From Wenzhouxiangella sp. (GTDB lineage Bacteria > Pseudomonadota > Gammaproteobacteria > Xanthomonadales > Wenzhouxiangellaceae): DNA of 44,190 nt. Of this stretch, positions 27,874 through 38,053 are shown one piece after another. The notes under the pieces were generated by a model that was not told the origin of the DNA, did not search any database, and saw only the letters and a list, made by a program, of their open reading frames with translations. Both the position numbers and the translations under genes were made by a program. The DNA is taken from the NCBI GenBank assembly GCA_007131235.1, contig SLQY01000011.1:1-44190 (forward strand), in the 5' to 3' direction. The number at the start of each line of letters is the position of its first letter. The first letter of the stretch is position 1.

Positions 27874-28335
27874 TCACGCCCGGTGGTAAGGATGCCCGGA
27901 CAGGATGGTGGTGGCGCGGTAGAGCTGTTCGGCGACCATGATTCGGATCAGCATGTGGGGAAAGACGGCCGGGCCGAATGACCAGCGCTGACGGCTGCGG
28001 TTCAATAGGTTGGCGTCCAGGCCATTGGCGCCGCCGATGACGAAGCAGACCGGATCGCCATCGTGCTGCCAGTCGGCCAGGTGTTTGGCCAGGTGTTCGG
28101 TGGACCAGGACTTGCCGCCGCCGTGCAAGGCGATCAGCCGGGCGCGTTCAGGCAGCCTGGCGAGCAGGCGTTCGGCTTCGACTTTGGACTCCTGACCCGG
28201 ATGAGAGCGCCCGGCCACCGGTACTTCAACGAGTTTCAGCGGCAGGTGCGGCGGCATGCGCCGGGCATACTCGTTCCAGCCAGCAGCCACCCAGTCGGAC
28301 ATGCGCGTGCCAACGCCGGCAACGACCAGATCCAC
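27874..28335 (-). CDS. rlmH: 23S rRNA (pseudouridine1915-N3)-methyltransferase RlmH
   Basis: SPOUT-class methyltransferase that methylates pseudouridine 1915 in helix 69 of 23S rRNA on assembled 70S ribosomes. From GTG at 28335 the protein is 153 residues, the usual length, and begins like its homologues (VDLVVAGVGTRMSDWV). The trefoil-knot SAM-binding segment CFVIGGANGLD and the terminal EQLYRATTILSGHPYHR are intact. A longer frame to 28380 would lie inside rsfS. The GTG lies 10 nt after the rsfS stop. It is the last gene of the leuS series, before the long terminator. Confidence 0.96.
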   Translation of the reverse strand: MDLVVAGVGTRMSDWVAAGWNEYARRMPPHLPLKLVEVPVAGRSHPGQESKVEAERLLARLPERARLIALHGGGKSWSTEHLAKHLADWQHDGDPVCFVIGGANGLDANLLNRSRQRWSFGPAVFPHMLIRIMVAEQLYRATTILSGHPYHRA

Positions 28336-28345
28336 TGCGCAACGC

Positions 28346-28711
28346 TCAGGCCTGGGCCGAACGCGTGGCTGGTGGCGCACTCCAGAGCTTTTCGAGGTTG
28401 TAGAAGGCCCGGGTTTGCGGCAGCATCAGGTGCACGACCACATCGGCCAGGTCAACCAGGACCCATTCGGCCTCCCGGTCTCCCTCGACACCGAGCGGCT
28501 TGACGCCAGCCGCCTTGGCCCGCTCGACCAGTCGATCGGCCATGGCCTTGACCTGGCGGGTCGAATTGCCGCTGGCAACCAGCATGAAATCGGCGAAGCT
28601 GGACCGATCGCGAAGATCGATAATCTGAATGTCCTCGGCTTTTGCATCTTCGAGGACGGCGTGGGCGAGATCCCGGAGTGATCCGGATTCGACAATCGTG
28701 GATTCGTTCAA
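28346..28711 (-). CDS. rsfS: ribosome silencing factor RsfS
   Basis: Binds ribosomal protein uL14 and blocks subunit joining, which lowers translation in starvation. The 121-residue protein has the family pattern VLEDAKAEDIQIIDLRDRSSFADFMLVASGNSTRQV and, later, EWVLVDLADVVVHLM followed by RAFYNLEKLW. It lies between nadD and rlmH, its usual partners. Confidence 0.96.
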   Translation of the reverse strand: MNESTIVESGSLRDLAHAVLEDAKAEDIQIIDLRDRSSFADFMLVASGNSTRQVKAMADRLVERAKAAGVKPLGVEGDREAEWVLVDLADVVVHLMLPQTRAFYNLEKLWSAPPATRSAQA

Positions 28712-28742
28712 GTATCCGTTCTAAGGGTGACCTGCCGCTAGT

Positions 28743-29408
28743 CTATACCTTTTTGCGGCGGCTTTCATTGCAGCCATAAAGTCCGTGCTTGCGGATGTAG
28801 GCCAGCACAGTGGCCGGCAACAGGAATCGGGGATCGCGACCGACCGCCAACTGGCGCCGGATATCGGTGGACGAAATGGCCAGCTGGGTCACTTCGACGT
28901 GGCGCACGCGCCCGGCCGGTTGCCCCATCAGGTCGCGGGTCCGCTGCACCCGCCGTTCCTTGAACATCTCGCCAAGATCGTTCGGGTAGCGCGGACGACT
29001 GCGCGGACGAGTCATCACCACCAGGTGGGCCAGGTCGAACAGTTCGCGCCAGCGGTGCCAGCGGTTCAGACCATTGGCGGCGTCCTGACCCAGGCACAGC
29101 AAAATAGGCGCATCGCCCACTTCGGCCCGGATGCTGGCCAGCGTGTCGACCATGAACGACGGCCCGTCCCGGCGCACCTCGCGCTCGTCCACGGTCAGGT
29201 CCGGGTATGGTGCCAGGGCCAGCTCCAGCATGGCCAGACGATGGTAGGCATCGGCCCAGGTACCCTCGCGATGCGGCGGATGCCCGGCCGGCAACAGGCG
29301 AAAATCGCTGACCTTGAGTCGCTCCGCGACCTCGGCGGCGGCGCGCAGATGGCCGTAGTGCACCGGGTCGAAGGTGCCGCCGAAAACGGCAACGGCCCGG
29401 TTCTTCAT
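28743..29408 (-). CDS. nadD: nicotinate-nucleotide adenylyltransferase
   Basis: Joins nicotinate mononucleotide and ATP to form deamido-NAD in NAD synthesis. The 221-residue protein has the nucleotidyltransferase motif GGTFDPVHYGHL, with the HxGH signature at the N-terminus, and the C-terminal ISSTDIRRQL motif. The ATG at 29408 overlaps the holA stop (ATGA); upstream in-frame codons lie inside holA. The C-terminus ends in a short basic run (RRKKV). Part of the leuS-lptE-holA-nadD-rsfS-rlmH operon. Confidence 0.97.
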   Translation of the reverse strand: MKNRAVAVFGGTFDPVHYGHLRAAAEVAERLKVSDFRLLPAGHPPHREGTWADAYHRLAMLELALAPYPDLTVDEREVRRDGPSFMVDTLASIRAEVGDAPILLCLGQDAANGLNRWHRWRELFDLAHLVVMTRPRSRPRYPNDLGEMFKERRVQRTRDLMGQPAGRVRHVEVTQLAISSTDIRRQLAVGRDPRFLLPATVLAYIRKHGLYGCNESRRKKV

Positions 29409-30424
29409 GCGGCCACCCGGCCGGGCCGACCGGCCAGATCGACGCACAAACGCTCCAGGTTGAGCCAGAATTCATCGCGCTGATTTGATTTTGACATGCG
29501 ATCCAGGTCCGACAAACGAGCCAGCGCCTGGCGCACGCGCGCCGGGCCAACCCGGCCCGCGGCCGACTCCAGGCCCTGGCGGCGGCTAGGCCAGACCTTG
29601 AGCTTTTCCATCGCGCGCTGAGCCGGCATCTGACGGCACAGGGCCTGGAAGGCCTCGACCTGCATCAACTCCCTGGCCAGGGCACCCACGACCAGCGGCA
29701 TCGGCGTGGCGCCATCATCCAGGCCGCGAATGCAGCGCACGCTGGCTCCAGCCTGTCCGCTCATGACCAGTTCGACCAGGCGGAAAGCATCGAATCGGGC
29801 GCTGTCAGCCACGGCCTCCTTGAGCTGGGCCAGGTTGAGCTGACTGCCGCGACCGTAAAGCAACGCCAGGCGCTCGACCTCCTGCGCTGCGGCCAGCAGA
29901 TTGCCTTCGAGGCGATCGGCCATGAAGGCCGCGGCGGCATCGTCTGCGCTGATGCCGCGCGAGCGCATCCGGGCCCGAATCCAGGCCGGCAGGCGATGCG
30001 GCTTGATGCTCCAGCAAGGGACAAACACGCCGGCTTTTTCGACATCGCGAAACCAGGCCGTTTTTTCACTGGCCATTTCCCAGGCCTGGCACTTGATCAG
30101 CAGAATGTCGTCGTGCTGGCCGGCCGCCCACTCACGCAAGGCCGCCCCGCCCTCGCGCCCCGGCTTGCCACTGGGCAGACGCAGTTCGATCAGGCGGCGG
30201 GTTGCAAACAGCGACAGGTTGTCGCTTGCCGACCCAAACTGGCTCCAGTCATAGCGCCCATCAGCATCGATCACGACCCGTTCAGCGACGTCGGCCGAGC
30301 GCGCTGCCCGGCGGATGGCATCGCAGGACTCTTCGACCAGCAACAGCTCGGGTCCGGCCACCAGGTAGATCGCGTCGACACCCTTGTCCAGGTGGGCCGC
30401 CAGCTTTTCCGGGAACAGTTTCAT
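29405..30424 (-). CDS. holA: DNA polymerase III subunit delta
   Basis: Subunit of the clamp loader that opens the beta sliding clamp. The 339-residue protein shows the family N-terminus (LAAHLDKGVDAIYLVAGPELLLVEE), the central helical domain with LEGNLLAAAQEVERLALLYG and the C-terminal collar domain. It lacks a Walker A motif, as expected for delta. It starts 7 nt after lptE and overlaps nadD by 4 nt. Identification rests on both sequence pattern and its place between lptE and nadD. Confidence 0.95.
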   Translation of the reverse strand: MKLFPEKLAAHLDKGVDAIYLVAGPELLLVEESCDAIRRAARSADVAERVVIDADGRYDWSQFGSASDNLSLFATRRLIELRLPSGKPGREGGAALREWAAGQHDDILLIKCQAWEMASEKTAWFRDVEKAGVFVPCWSIKPHRLPAWIRARMRSRGISADDAAAAFMADRLEGNLLAAAQEVERLALLYGRGSQLNLAQLKEAVADSARFDAFRLVELVMSGQAGASVRCIRGLDDGATPMPLVVGALARELMQVEAFQALCRQMPAQRAMEKLKVWPSRRQGLESAAGRVGPARVRQALARLSDLDRMSKSNQRDEFWLNLERLCVDLAGRPGRVAA

Positions 30425-30431
30425 CGCCCTG

Positions 30432-30910
30432 TCAGATCGACTCCAGGCGTCTGAGCATGCGGGCTGCCATGGCCTGGCGCAGGTCGTTGCGAAGAAACTC
30501 CTCTTCCCGACTCGCGGCCAGGATTTCCTGCTCGTCGAAGCTGTACTCTCGGGTCAGGCGCAGCGTCTCGCGAGCAATCAACACCTCGCCATCGCCGTCC
30601 AGCAGTTCGAATTCGACATCGAAAATCAGCAGGAACTCGCGGACCCGGGCCCCGGCCGCGATGGTCAGCGCCTCGCTACGCAGTCGCTCGGCGTGGATGC
30701 GCAGTTCAGCCGCGCCGTCAACGGGGGTGCTGTGCAGATCGACCCCATTGGCTCTCAGCACCAGGCCCAGTTCGCGAATGAAGGCGGTGCTGTCGTCCGC
30801 TGTCACCAACCAGGTCTGGTCCATCACCGGCGGCAGGCGTGCATCACCGCGCAGCTGGAAGCCACAGCCTGCCAGGCTGACAATCAAGATACCCAGGATC
30901 AGCGCGCGCA

Positions 30911-30911
<1 letters not shown>
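30432..30911 (-). CDS. lptE: LPS assembly lipoprotein LptE
   Basis: Outer-membrane lipoprotein that plugs the LptD barrel and helps insert lipopolysaccharide. The 159-residue precursor has a lipoprotein signal with lipobox LAGC and the lipidated Cys at 16, directly followed by GFQLRGDARLP, the typical LptE start. The rest alternates strands and helices, with VEFELLDGDGEVL and a long C-terminal helix. Its ATG shares a base with the leuS stop (TGATG). LptE sequences diverge widely; the motif and position between leuS and holA make the call firm. Confidence 0.94.
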
Positions 30912-33595
<2,684 letters not shown>

Positions 33596-34114
33596 TTAGT
33601 CGGTTTCGTCGTCTTCGTCTTCGCTGAATTCGACCTCATCGAGCTCGCGCCAGGCCGCTTCAGCCTGTTCCCGCAGGGACTTGGTTGCTTCACGCGCTTC
33701 GGCCCAGGCATCCTCGGTAAAGTCGCTGGCCTCTTCCCAGGCCATGGCAGCACGATCACGGGCGCGCTCGGCAGCTTCGCGGGATCGCTCCCAGGCATCG
33801 CGGCTGCCGCTCTCGGCCGCTTCAGCGGCCTGTTCGGCCAGTTCGCGAGCCTCGCGGGCCAGACGTTCTGCCCGTTCCCACAGCCGCTCGACGCCGCTGT
33901 CCATCTGTTCGGTCCCATCGGCCAGGAGATCAGCGATCTCGGCCTCGGCTGCTTCGGCCTGTTCAGCCGCGTCCTCGAACACGTCGGTCATGTCATCTTC
34001 AACGGCCGCAGCGCTGTCATCGACCGCTTCGTCCATATCGGTGGCATCGTCATCGCGCTGGCAACCGGTCAGGACCAGGGCCATCAACATCACAAGCAAA
34101 ATCAGATAACGCAT
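33596..34114 (-). CDS. acidic Ala/Glu-rich coiled-coil lipoprotein, function unknown
   Basis: I do not recognise a family. The 172-residue precursor begins at ATG 34114, with AGGAG about 7 nt upstream; a TTG two codons earlier is possible but badly spaced. It has a short lipoprotein signal (RYLILLVMLMALVLTGC), with the lipidated Cys at 18, followed by an acidic linker (DDDATDMDEAVDD). About 110 residues of Ala, Glu and Arg in heptad-like order come next (for example ERAERLAREARELAEQAAEA), almost certainly a long alpha helix or coiled coil. The C-terminus is very acidic (EDEDDETD). The composition resembles Lpp-like or stress-related periplasmic spacers; that is only a resemblance. It lies upstream of leuS on the same strand and diverges from a Sel1-like gene. 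Confidence 0.8.
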   Translation of the reverse strand: MRYLILLVMLMALVLTGCQRDDDATDMDEAVDDSAAAVEDDMTDVFEDAAEQAEAAEAEIADLLADGTEQMDSGVERLWERAERLAREARELAEQAAEAAESGSRDAWERSREAAERARDRAAMAWEEASDFTEDAWAEAREATKSLREQAEAAWRELDEVEFSEDEDDETD

Positions 34115-34153
34115 GGTCAACTCCTAGGCTGAATGCAGGTCTTGGAACTCGCC

Positions 34154-34159
34154 ATTATG
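34154..34159 (-). promoter_or_regulatory. possible -10 box upstream of the coiled-coil lipoprotein gene
   Basis: CATAAT on the minus strand matches TATAAT at 5 of 6 positions and lies about 40 nt before the ATG at 34114. No good -35 element is visible at 16-18 nt upstream, so this is weak. Confidence 0.25.
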
Positions 34160-34307
34160 CCCAAAAGCCGGTCGGGTGAGCCGAGGAATAACGCGATTGG
34201 CCGGGAACCGGAACACTTCTCGGTTGCTCGCGGGGCTGGACGCTGGCTGTTCCAGCTCGACAGACAAGCTGCCGGCGCAAGGACCTGGATGGTCACACCG
34301 GCGTTGT

Positions 34308-34313
34308 TATACT
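34308..34313 (+). promoter_or_regulatory. possible -10 box upstream of the Sel1-like gene
   Basis: TATACT matches TATAAT at 5 of 6 positions, 33 nt before the ATG at 34346. The expected -35 position holds CTGGAT, a poor match. It lies in the 231-nt divergent spacer between two envelope protein genes. Confidence 0.3.
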
Positions 34314-34345
34314 CGGATGCGTTGGTATTCATCAGGCTTTTTGAA

Positions 34346-35044
34346 ATGAACATGATCATGAATGGCAAATATTTGCTTCAGATCGTCGCGTTGCTGGTCG
34401 GCATGGCCTGGCTCGCCGACGGAATGGCACAGGCCAGGGCTGCCGGCTACGCCGAGCATACGCCGGGCTATCGCTACCATGTCGATGCCACGCGCTCCTA
34501 CCATGCCGGGCAGTTTGCCAGCGCCAAGTCAAAGTTCACCGCCGCGGCACGCTGGGCCGACAAACTGGCGCAATTCAATCTTGGCGTCATGAATTACCAC
34601 GGCCACGGCGTGCGCCAGGACTGGGCGCGCGCCTGGGCCTGGTTTGCGCTGTCGGCCGAGCGTGGCTACCCGGAAATGGTCGAAATGGCCGAGATCGTCT
34701 TCGATCAGCTCACCGAGGCCCAGAAAGCGCGGGGTCAGCGCATCCTGGAAAACGAATTGCTGCCCGAGTTTGGCGATGCCGTCGCCATCGAACGCACCGC
34801 GACCCGGATGGAGCGGGAGCGCCGGCGTGCCACGGGTTCACGCACCGGCTTTGTCGGCAATCTCGTGGTGATTGATCGCTCGGGCCGCAACCGCAGCGGC
34901 GATGAATTCTTTCGCGCCGAGGCCTGGGATTTTCGCCAGATCGTTGAGCTGGAAACTCGGATTTTCCGGGCCCTGGCCAGCGGTGGGGTCACCTTGCGCG
35001 ATTTCGAAATCATAGAAGAGGACGATGATGCCGCCGAGAACTGA
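34346..35044 (+). CDS. secreted Sel1-repeat-like protein
   Basis: The 232-residue protein starts at ATG 34346 (AGG 9 nt upstream; ATG codons at 34352 and 34358 are alternatives). It has an N-terminal hydrophobic signal (KYLLQIVALLVGMAWLADGMA) with cleavage likely around residues 28-33. Residues about 70-105 form a Sel1/TPR-like helical repeat: AQFNLGVMNYHGHGVRQDW followed by ARAWAWFALSAERGYPEM. The C-terminal half is charged and has no domain that I recognise. Sel1 repeats bind proteins, so a periplasmic adaptor role is plausible, though this is inference. Its end overlaps the next lipoprotein gene by 20 nt. Confidence 0.82.
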   Translation: MNMIMNGKYLLQIVALLVGMAWLADGMAQARAAGYAEHTPGYRYHVDATRSYHAGQFASAKSKFTAAARWADKLAQFNLGVMNYHGHGVRQDWARAWAWFALSAERGYPEMVEMAEIVFDQLTEAQKARGQRILENELLPEFGDAVAIERTATRMERERRRATGSRTGFVGNLVVIDRSGRNRSGDEFFRAEAWDFRQIVELETRIFRALASGGVTLRDFEIIEEDDDAAEN

Positions 35045-35633
35045 AAATCCGGCGTCGATGATCGGTCGCCTGTCCAGGACCTTCAGCCTGGTCCTGGCCC
35101 TGGCGCTGCTGTCAGGTTGCGCGGCCCGGGAACTGCAGGATAACCTCGCCGGTGCCACCGCCCAGCGCCTGGTCACCTACGCCATTGAAGACCTGGTCTC
35201 GCAGATTCCCGAAGCCGACTTCGCCCCCTACCGAGGCCAGGCCATGCGCCTGGACAGTCATTTCATTGCCGAGGACAAGCTGCGTAACTACGCCGACCAG
35301 CGCCTGGCCCGGGAATTGCTGCAACGCTTCGATATTCGCATTGTCGACCCGCTGGACCCTGAAGCCAGATTCAGCCTGAGCGTCTTCTACACGGCACTGG
35401 GCACAGACCAGGGCCTGCTCGGCTTCTACCTGCCCCTGGGCGCTGTTCCCGGCATGGACGACAACACCCGCATCAACCTGATTTCCCTGGAGCAGTTCCA
35501 CGGCGTAGCCGAGATGTTTTACTTCATCGACGGCGAAGACATGACCAGACAGGGTCCGCGCCTGCTTGGCCGCACCCGCACCGATGCGCTCGGCCTGCCG
35601 ATCATCACCATTCCGATTTCCAGCCTGGATTGA
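35025..35633 (+). CDS. putative lipoprotein, function unknown
   Basis: No family recognised. The 202-residue precursor has a lipoprotein signal with SLVLALALLSGC and the lipidated Cys at 32 from the first ATG. The start is uncertain: ATG at 35025 or 35028, with AGAGGA just upstream, gives a long polar n-region, while ATG at 35058 gives a more usual signal length but has no ribosome site. The mature part is mixed alpha/beta with no repeats and few Cys. It overlaps the Sel1-like gene by 20 nt, so the two are probably made together. It converges on pgi with an 18-nt gap and no clear terminator. Confidence 0.78.
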   Translation: MMPPRTENPASMIGRLSRTFSLVLALALLSGCAARELQDNLAGATAQRLVTYAIEDLVSQIPEADFAPYRGQAMRLDSHFIAEDKLRNYADQRLARELLQRFDIRIVDPLDPEARFSLSVFYTALGTDQGLLGFYLPLGAVPGMDDNTRINLISLEQFHGVAEMFYFIDGEDMTRQGPRLLGRTRTDALGLPIITIPISSLD

Positions 35634-35651
35634 ATCCAGTCACGGGGCTGA

Positions 35652-37136
35652 TCAGTCGCGCATGCCGCGATTGGTCAGGTCCAGCCAGTCATCGAAATCC
35701 GGTTCACCCCGTTCGGCAAGCGCCGTGTTGAAACGGGCCGCCAGGCGCTTGCCCTCTTCAACCCCCCACTGGTCGAAGGGATTGATTGACCACAGCACCG
35801 ACAGGGCAAATACGGCATGCTCGAAAGAAGCCAGCAAAAAGCCCAGTGATCGCGCATCCAGTCGCCGGGCCATGAGAACCATCACCGGCCGATTGCCCGG
35901 CAAGCGCCGACAGGGTCGCTCATCATCTCGACCACGCGCCATTGCGGTTGCCTGGGCGAGCAGATGCGACAGTTGCACCCGGTGCCAGTCGTCACGACCG
36001 TGTCCCGGTTCCAGCACCCCGGCCAGGATCAAGGGATGAGAATCGGGCGCCTGGTGCAAGGCCTGGAAAATCGAATGCTGCAGATCCGTACCTCGGCCAC
36101 CAAACACCAGCGGCGAGGTCGACTGTCGCAACGGAACATCCTCAAGATCCACGCCCTTGCCAAGGCTTTCCATGACCAGCTGCTGCAGAAAGTCTCCCAA
36201 CAGCGCCAGGCGCGGATCATAGGCCACGATGCCGAGGCTGGGCGCGCTGAGGTCGCGGCGCAGAAAGTGCATCAGCAAGGCCAGGTGCAGCGCCAGCGAT
36301 TGATTCCGATCCGGGCCAGAGAAGCAGAGGTCCGCCGCGGCCGCTCCGCGCAGCAGCTCCCTGAAGCAGGCGCGCCCCAGTCGGGCAGCCGCGCTCACGC
36401 CAACCGAAGACCAGAGCGAAAATCGCCCACCCGTCCATTCCGGAAACGGCAGCACATGAGCGCGATCGATGCCGAAATCCGCGGCCCGTTCAGGCATGGC
36501 GGTTGCGGCCCAGGCCTGGCTGGCAAATCGCTCTCCCAGCCATTCGCGCAGCGCCCTGGCCTGGAGCAGGGTTTCCTCAGTGGAAAATGACTTGGAAGCG
36601 ATCACCACGCCGGTTCGAGCAGGATCGAGCTCGGCCAGCAGGCGGTCCAGGCGTCGTGCATCCACCGTCGACAGCCAGTGCACGCGCACCGCCGACTGAT
36701 CAACATCCAGCGCATCGCTGACCAGGCGCGGCCCCAGGTCCGAACCACCGATGCCAACATGGATCAGGTCGGTCAGACCGCGGTCGCCATTGAACAACGA
36801 TTCGGCCAGGGCAAGAAAACCATCGCGATCCCGGGCCAGGCATTGGTCGGGGTCGGCACCGGGAAAGCTGGACGGATCGTCCGCTCGCAGCGCCATGTGC
36901 AGGGCCGGGCGACGCTCGCTGGGGTTGACAATTTCTCCGCCGAACAGGTTTGCTACGGCCGCCTCGAGGCCGGCGTCGCGGGCCAATTGCTGAAGCTGAC
37001 CATAACCATCCCCGGTCAGCGGCAGCCGCGAGTAGTCGAGCAGCCAGGCCTGATCAAGCAGAGAGAATTGACGTATGCGCTGCGCGTCTTCGGCAAACAG
37101 CGTGGCGACGTCGGGGGTGTGGTTTTTTCCCAACAC
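35652..37136 (-). CDS. pgi: glucose-6-phosphate isomerase
   Basis: Interconverts glucose 6-phosphate and fructose 6-phosphate. The 494-residue protein has GIGGSDLGP near residue 130, SKSFSTEET for sugar-phosphate binding, EWTGGRFSLWSSVG, the catalytic Glu in LVMESLGKG, the ring-opening His in LQHSIFQALHQ, and the C-terminal FDQWGVEEGK with the catalytic Lys. It is slightly shorter than E. coli Pgi. The start is GTG at 37136 (a TTG follows directly), 14 nt after the panD stop. Neither start has a well-spaced ribosome site, so coupling to panD is likely. Confidence 0.96.
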   Translation of the reverse strand: MLGKNHTPDVATLFAEDAQRIRQFSLLDQAWLLDYSRLPLTGDGYGQLQQLARDAGLEAAVANLFGGEIVNPSERRPALHMALRADDPSSFPGADPDQCLARDRDGFLALAESLFNGDRGLTDLIHVGIGGSDLGPRLVSDALDVDQSAVRVHWLSTVDARRLDRLLAELDPARTGVVIASKSFSTEETLLQARALREWLGERFASQAWAATAMPERAADFGIDRAHVLPFPEWTGGRFSLWSSVGVSAAARLGRACFRELLRGAAAADLCFSGPDRNQSLALHLALLMHFLRRDLSAPSLGIVAYDPRLALLGDFLQQLVMESLGKGVDLEDVPLRQSTSPLVFGGRGTDLQHSIFQALHQAPDSHPLILAGVLEPGHGRDDWHRVQLSHLLAQATAMARGRDDERPCRRLPGNRPVMVLMARRLDARSLGFLLASFEHAVFALSVLWSINPFDQWGVEEGKRLAARFNTALAERGEPDFDDWLDLTNRGMRD

Positions 37137-37150
37137 CTGCCCGCCAGCGA

Positions 37151-37531
37151 TCAGGCAGCCTGGGCCGGAATATGCCCGGCAGTGCGCAAGATGCGATTAT
37201 TGCCATCGGGGTAGACCAGGCTGGGACTGTAGCTGGCAGCCGCCGCCGCATCCATGGCACCGTAGGCGGCGATGATGACCAGGTCGCCCGGCGAGGCCTT
37301 GTGGGCTGCGGCACCGTTGATGCTGATCACGCCGCTGTCGCGTTCGGCGCGAATGGCGTAGGTGACAAACCGCTCGCCATTGTTGATGTTGTAGATATGT
37401 ATTTGTTCGTACTCGAGAATTCCCGACGCCTCGAGAAGCGCCTCATCAATGGCGCAGGAGCCTTCATAGTCCAGCTCGACTCGTGACACCGTGGCCCGAT
37501 GAATCTTGGCCTTGAGCATATTGACCTGCAT
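37151..37531 (-). CDS. panD: aspartate 1-decarboxylase
   Basis: Makes beta-alanine for pantothenate and coenzyme A. The 126-residue proenzyme has the self-cleavage site between G24 and S25 in DYEGSCAID, which yields the pyruvoyl cofactor, and the conserved [21 protein letters not shown] later. ATG at 37531 ([15 protein letters not shown]), with GAGG about 10 nt upstream. panB and panC, often next to panD, are not in the window. It is followed by pgi on the same strand and preceded by a terminator that isolates it from anything further upstream. Confidence 0.97.
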   Translation of the reverse strand: MQVNMLKAKIHRATVSRVELDYEGSCAIDEALLEASGILEYEQIHIYNINNGERFVTYAIRAERDSGVISINGAAAHKASPGDLVIIAAYGAMDAAAAASYSPSLVYPDGNNRILRTAGHIPAQAA

Positions 37532-37569
37532 GTTACTGATACCTCAAGCTTTCCTGACCGTGCTCAATC

Positions 37570-37600
37570 AAAAAAAAACCCCTCCCCTGTCGGGGAGGGG
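37570..37600 (-). terminator. strong rho-independent terminator (leftward)
   Basis: CCCCTCCCC and GGGGAGGGG form a perfect 9-bp GC stem with the 4-nt loop TGTC. On the minus strand it is followed by nine T. It lies 39 nt upstream of panD and points towards it, so it ends a leftward transcript that starts between panD and the ABC operon. Confidence 0.88.
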
Positions 37601-37673
37601 CAATTTGTCGGAGTGATGTACCTCGCTTCGCGCCCTGCGACCTTGCCTAAACGTTGCGGTTTCGTCAAGGTTG
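37570..37673 (-). ncRNA. candidate small RNA upstream of panD
   Basis: A transcript from the predicted promoter at 37680-37709 to the strong terminator at 37570-37600 would be about 100 nt and has no open reading frame with a start. It can fold: CCTTG/CAAGG with an inner AAAC/GTTT stem near the 5' end, a short TCGC/GCGA stem in the middle, then the terminator hairpin. I do not recognise it as a known RNA; it has no 6S, RNase P, SRP or tmRNA signatures. The call rests on promoter, structure and terminator only. Confidence 0.4.
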
Positions 37674-37679
37674 GTGGTA

Positions 37680-37709
37680 AGTCTACCACAGGCTTGGCCT
37701 TCTTGCCAA
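37680..37709 (-). promoter_or_regulatory. candidate promoter with inverted repeat over the -10 box
   Basis: On the minus strand TTGGCA (37709-37704, 5 of 6 to TTGACA) is followed after 18 nt by TAGACT (37685-37680, 4 of 6 to TATAAT). A perfect inverted repeat, GTGGTA-N4-TACCAC at 37674-37689, covers the -10 box and could be an operator. Confidence 0.4.
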
Positions 37710-37912
37710 CTGACTTTTCACAATCGGTTGCGCGTCGGCCACGTCTACTGAGAGCTCACCGACGGCAACAAGTTCCTCCGCCCGGCCTCAAACTCATCGC
37801 CGATGAAAATGACTGTTCACAGCTGTTTCACCGACCAGATTGCACCATTGGCCCCGTATTCGGAGCGGACCCTCCAAGGCCCTGACTCCCTCCCCCGTTC
37901 CGGGTACGAAGC

Positions 37913-37951
37913 AAAGCCCCTGACCAAGGCTCCCGGTCAGGGGCTTTTTTT
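37913..37951 (+). terminator. strong rho-independent terminator (rightward)
   Basis: AAGCCCCTGACC and GGTCAGGGGCTT form a perfect 12-bp stem around a 9-nt loop, followed by a run of seven T on the plus strand. No recognised plus-strand gene precedes it after pgi/panD (both minus), so it ends a rightward transcript of unknown nature that starts between about 37600 and 37900. It also insulates the operon that begins at 38054. Confidence 0.88.
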
Positions 37952-37960
37952 ATTCTAGGA

Positions 37961-37988
37961 TTCAGTGTTCAGGGTTCAGTGTTCAGGG
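37961..37988. repeat. heptamer tandem repeat (TTCAGTG TTCAGGG, twice)
   Basis: A 14-nt unit made of TTCAGTG plus TTCAGGG occurs twice in perfect tandem directly after the terminator T-run. Nothing else in the window matches it. It may be part of a dispersed intergenic repeat or a slippage product. The rest of the 37532-38053 spacer holds the candidate RNA, two terminators and a possible -10 box (TACAAT, 38018-38023) for the next gene. Confidence 0.7.
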
Positions 37989-38053
37989 GGGCGACGTTTT
38001 TTTTCTGGTGTGGTGGGTACAATTTGGGCCTTGGTACTACAGGTAGAAACGAG

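Noticed and set aside
37800-37850. Resemblance to a tmRNA tag (Ala-Asp-Glu-Asn codons) in the panD upstream spacer
   Set aside because: No tRNA-like ends, no Leu-Ala-Ala ending and no resume-codon context; chance similarity.
37616-37885. 89-codon plus-strand frame as a confident protein gene
   Set aside because: GGAG lies only 2 nt from the ATG, composition is Arg/Pro-rich, and no domain is seen. Kept only as part of a finding about the unexplained terminator.
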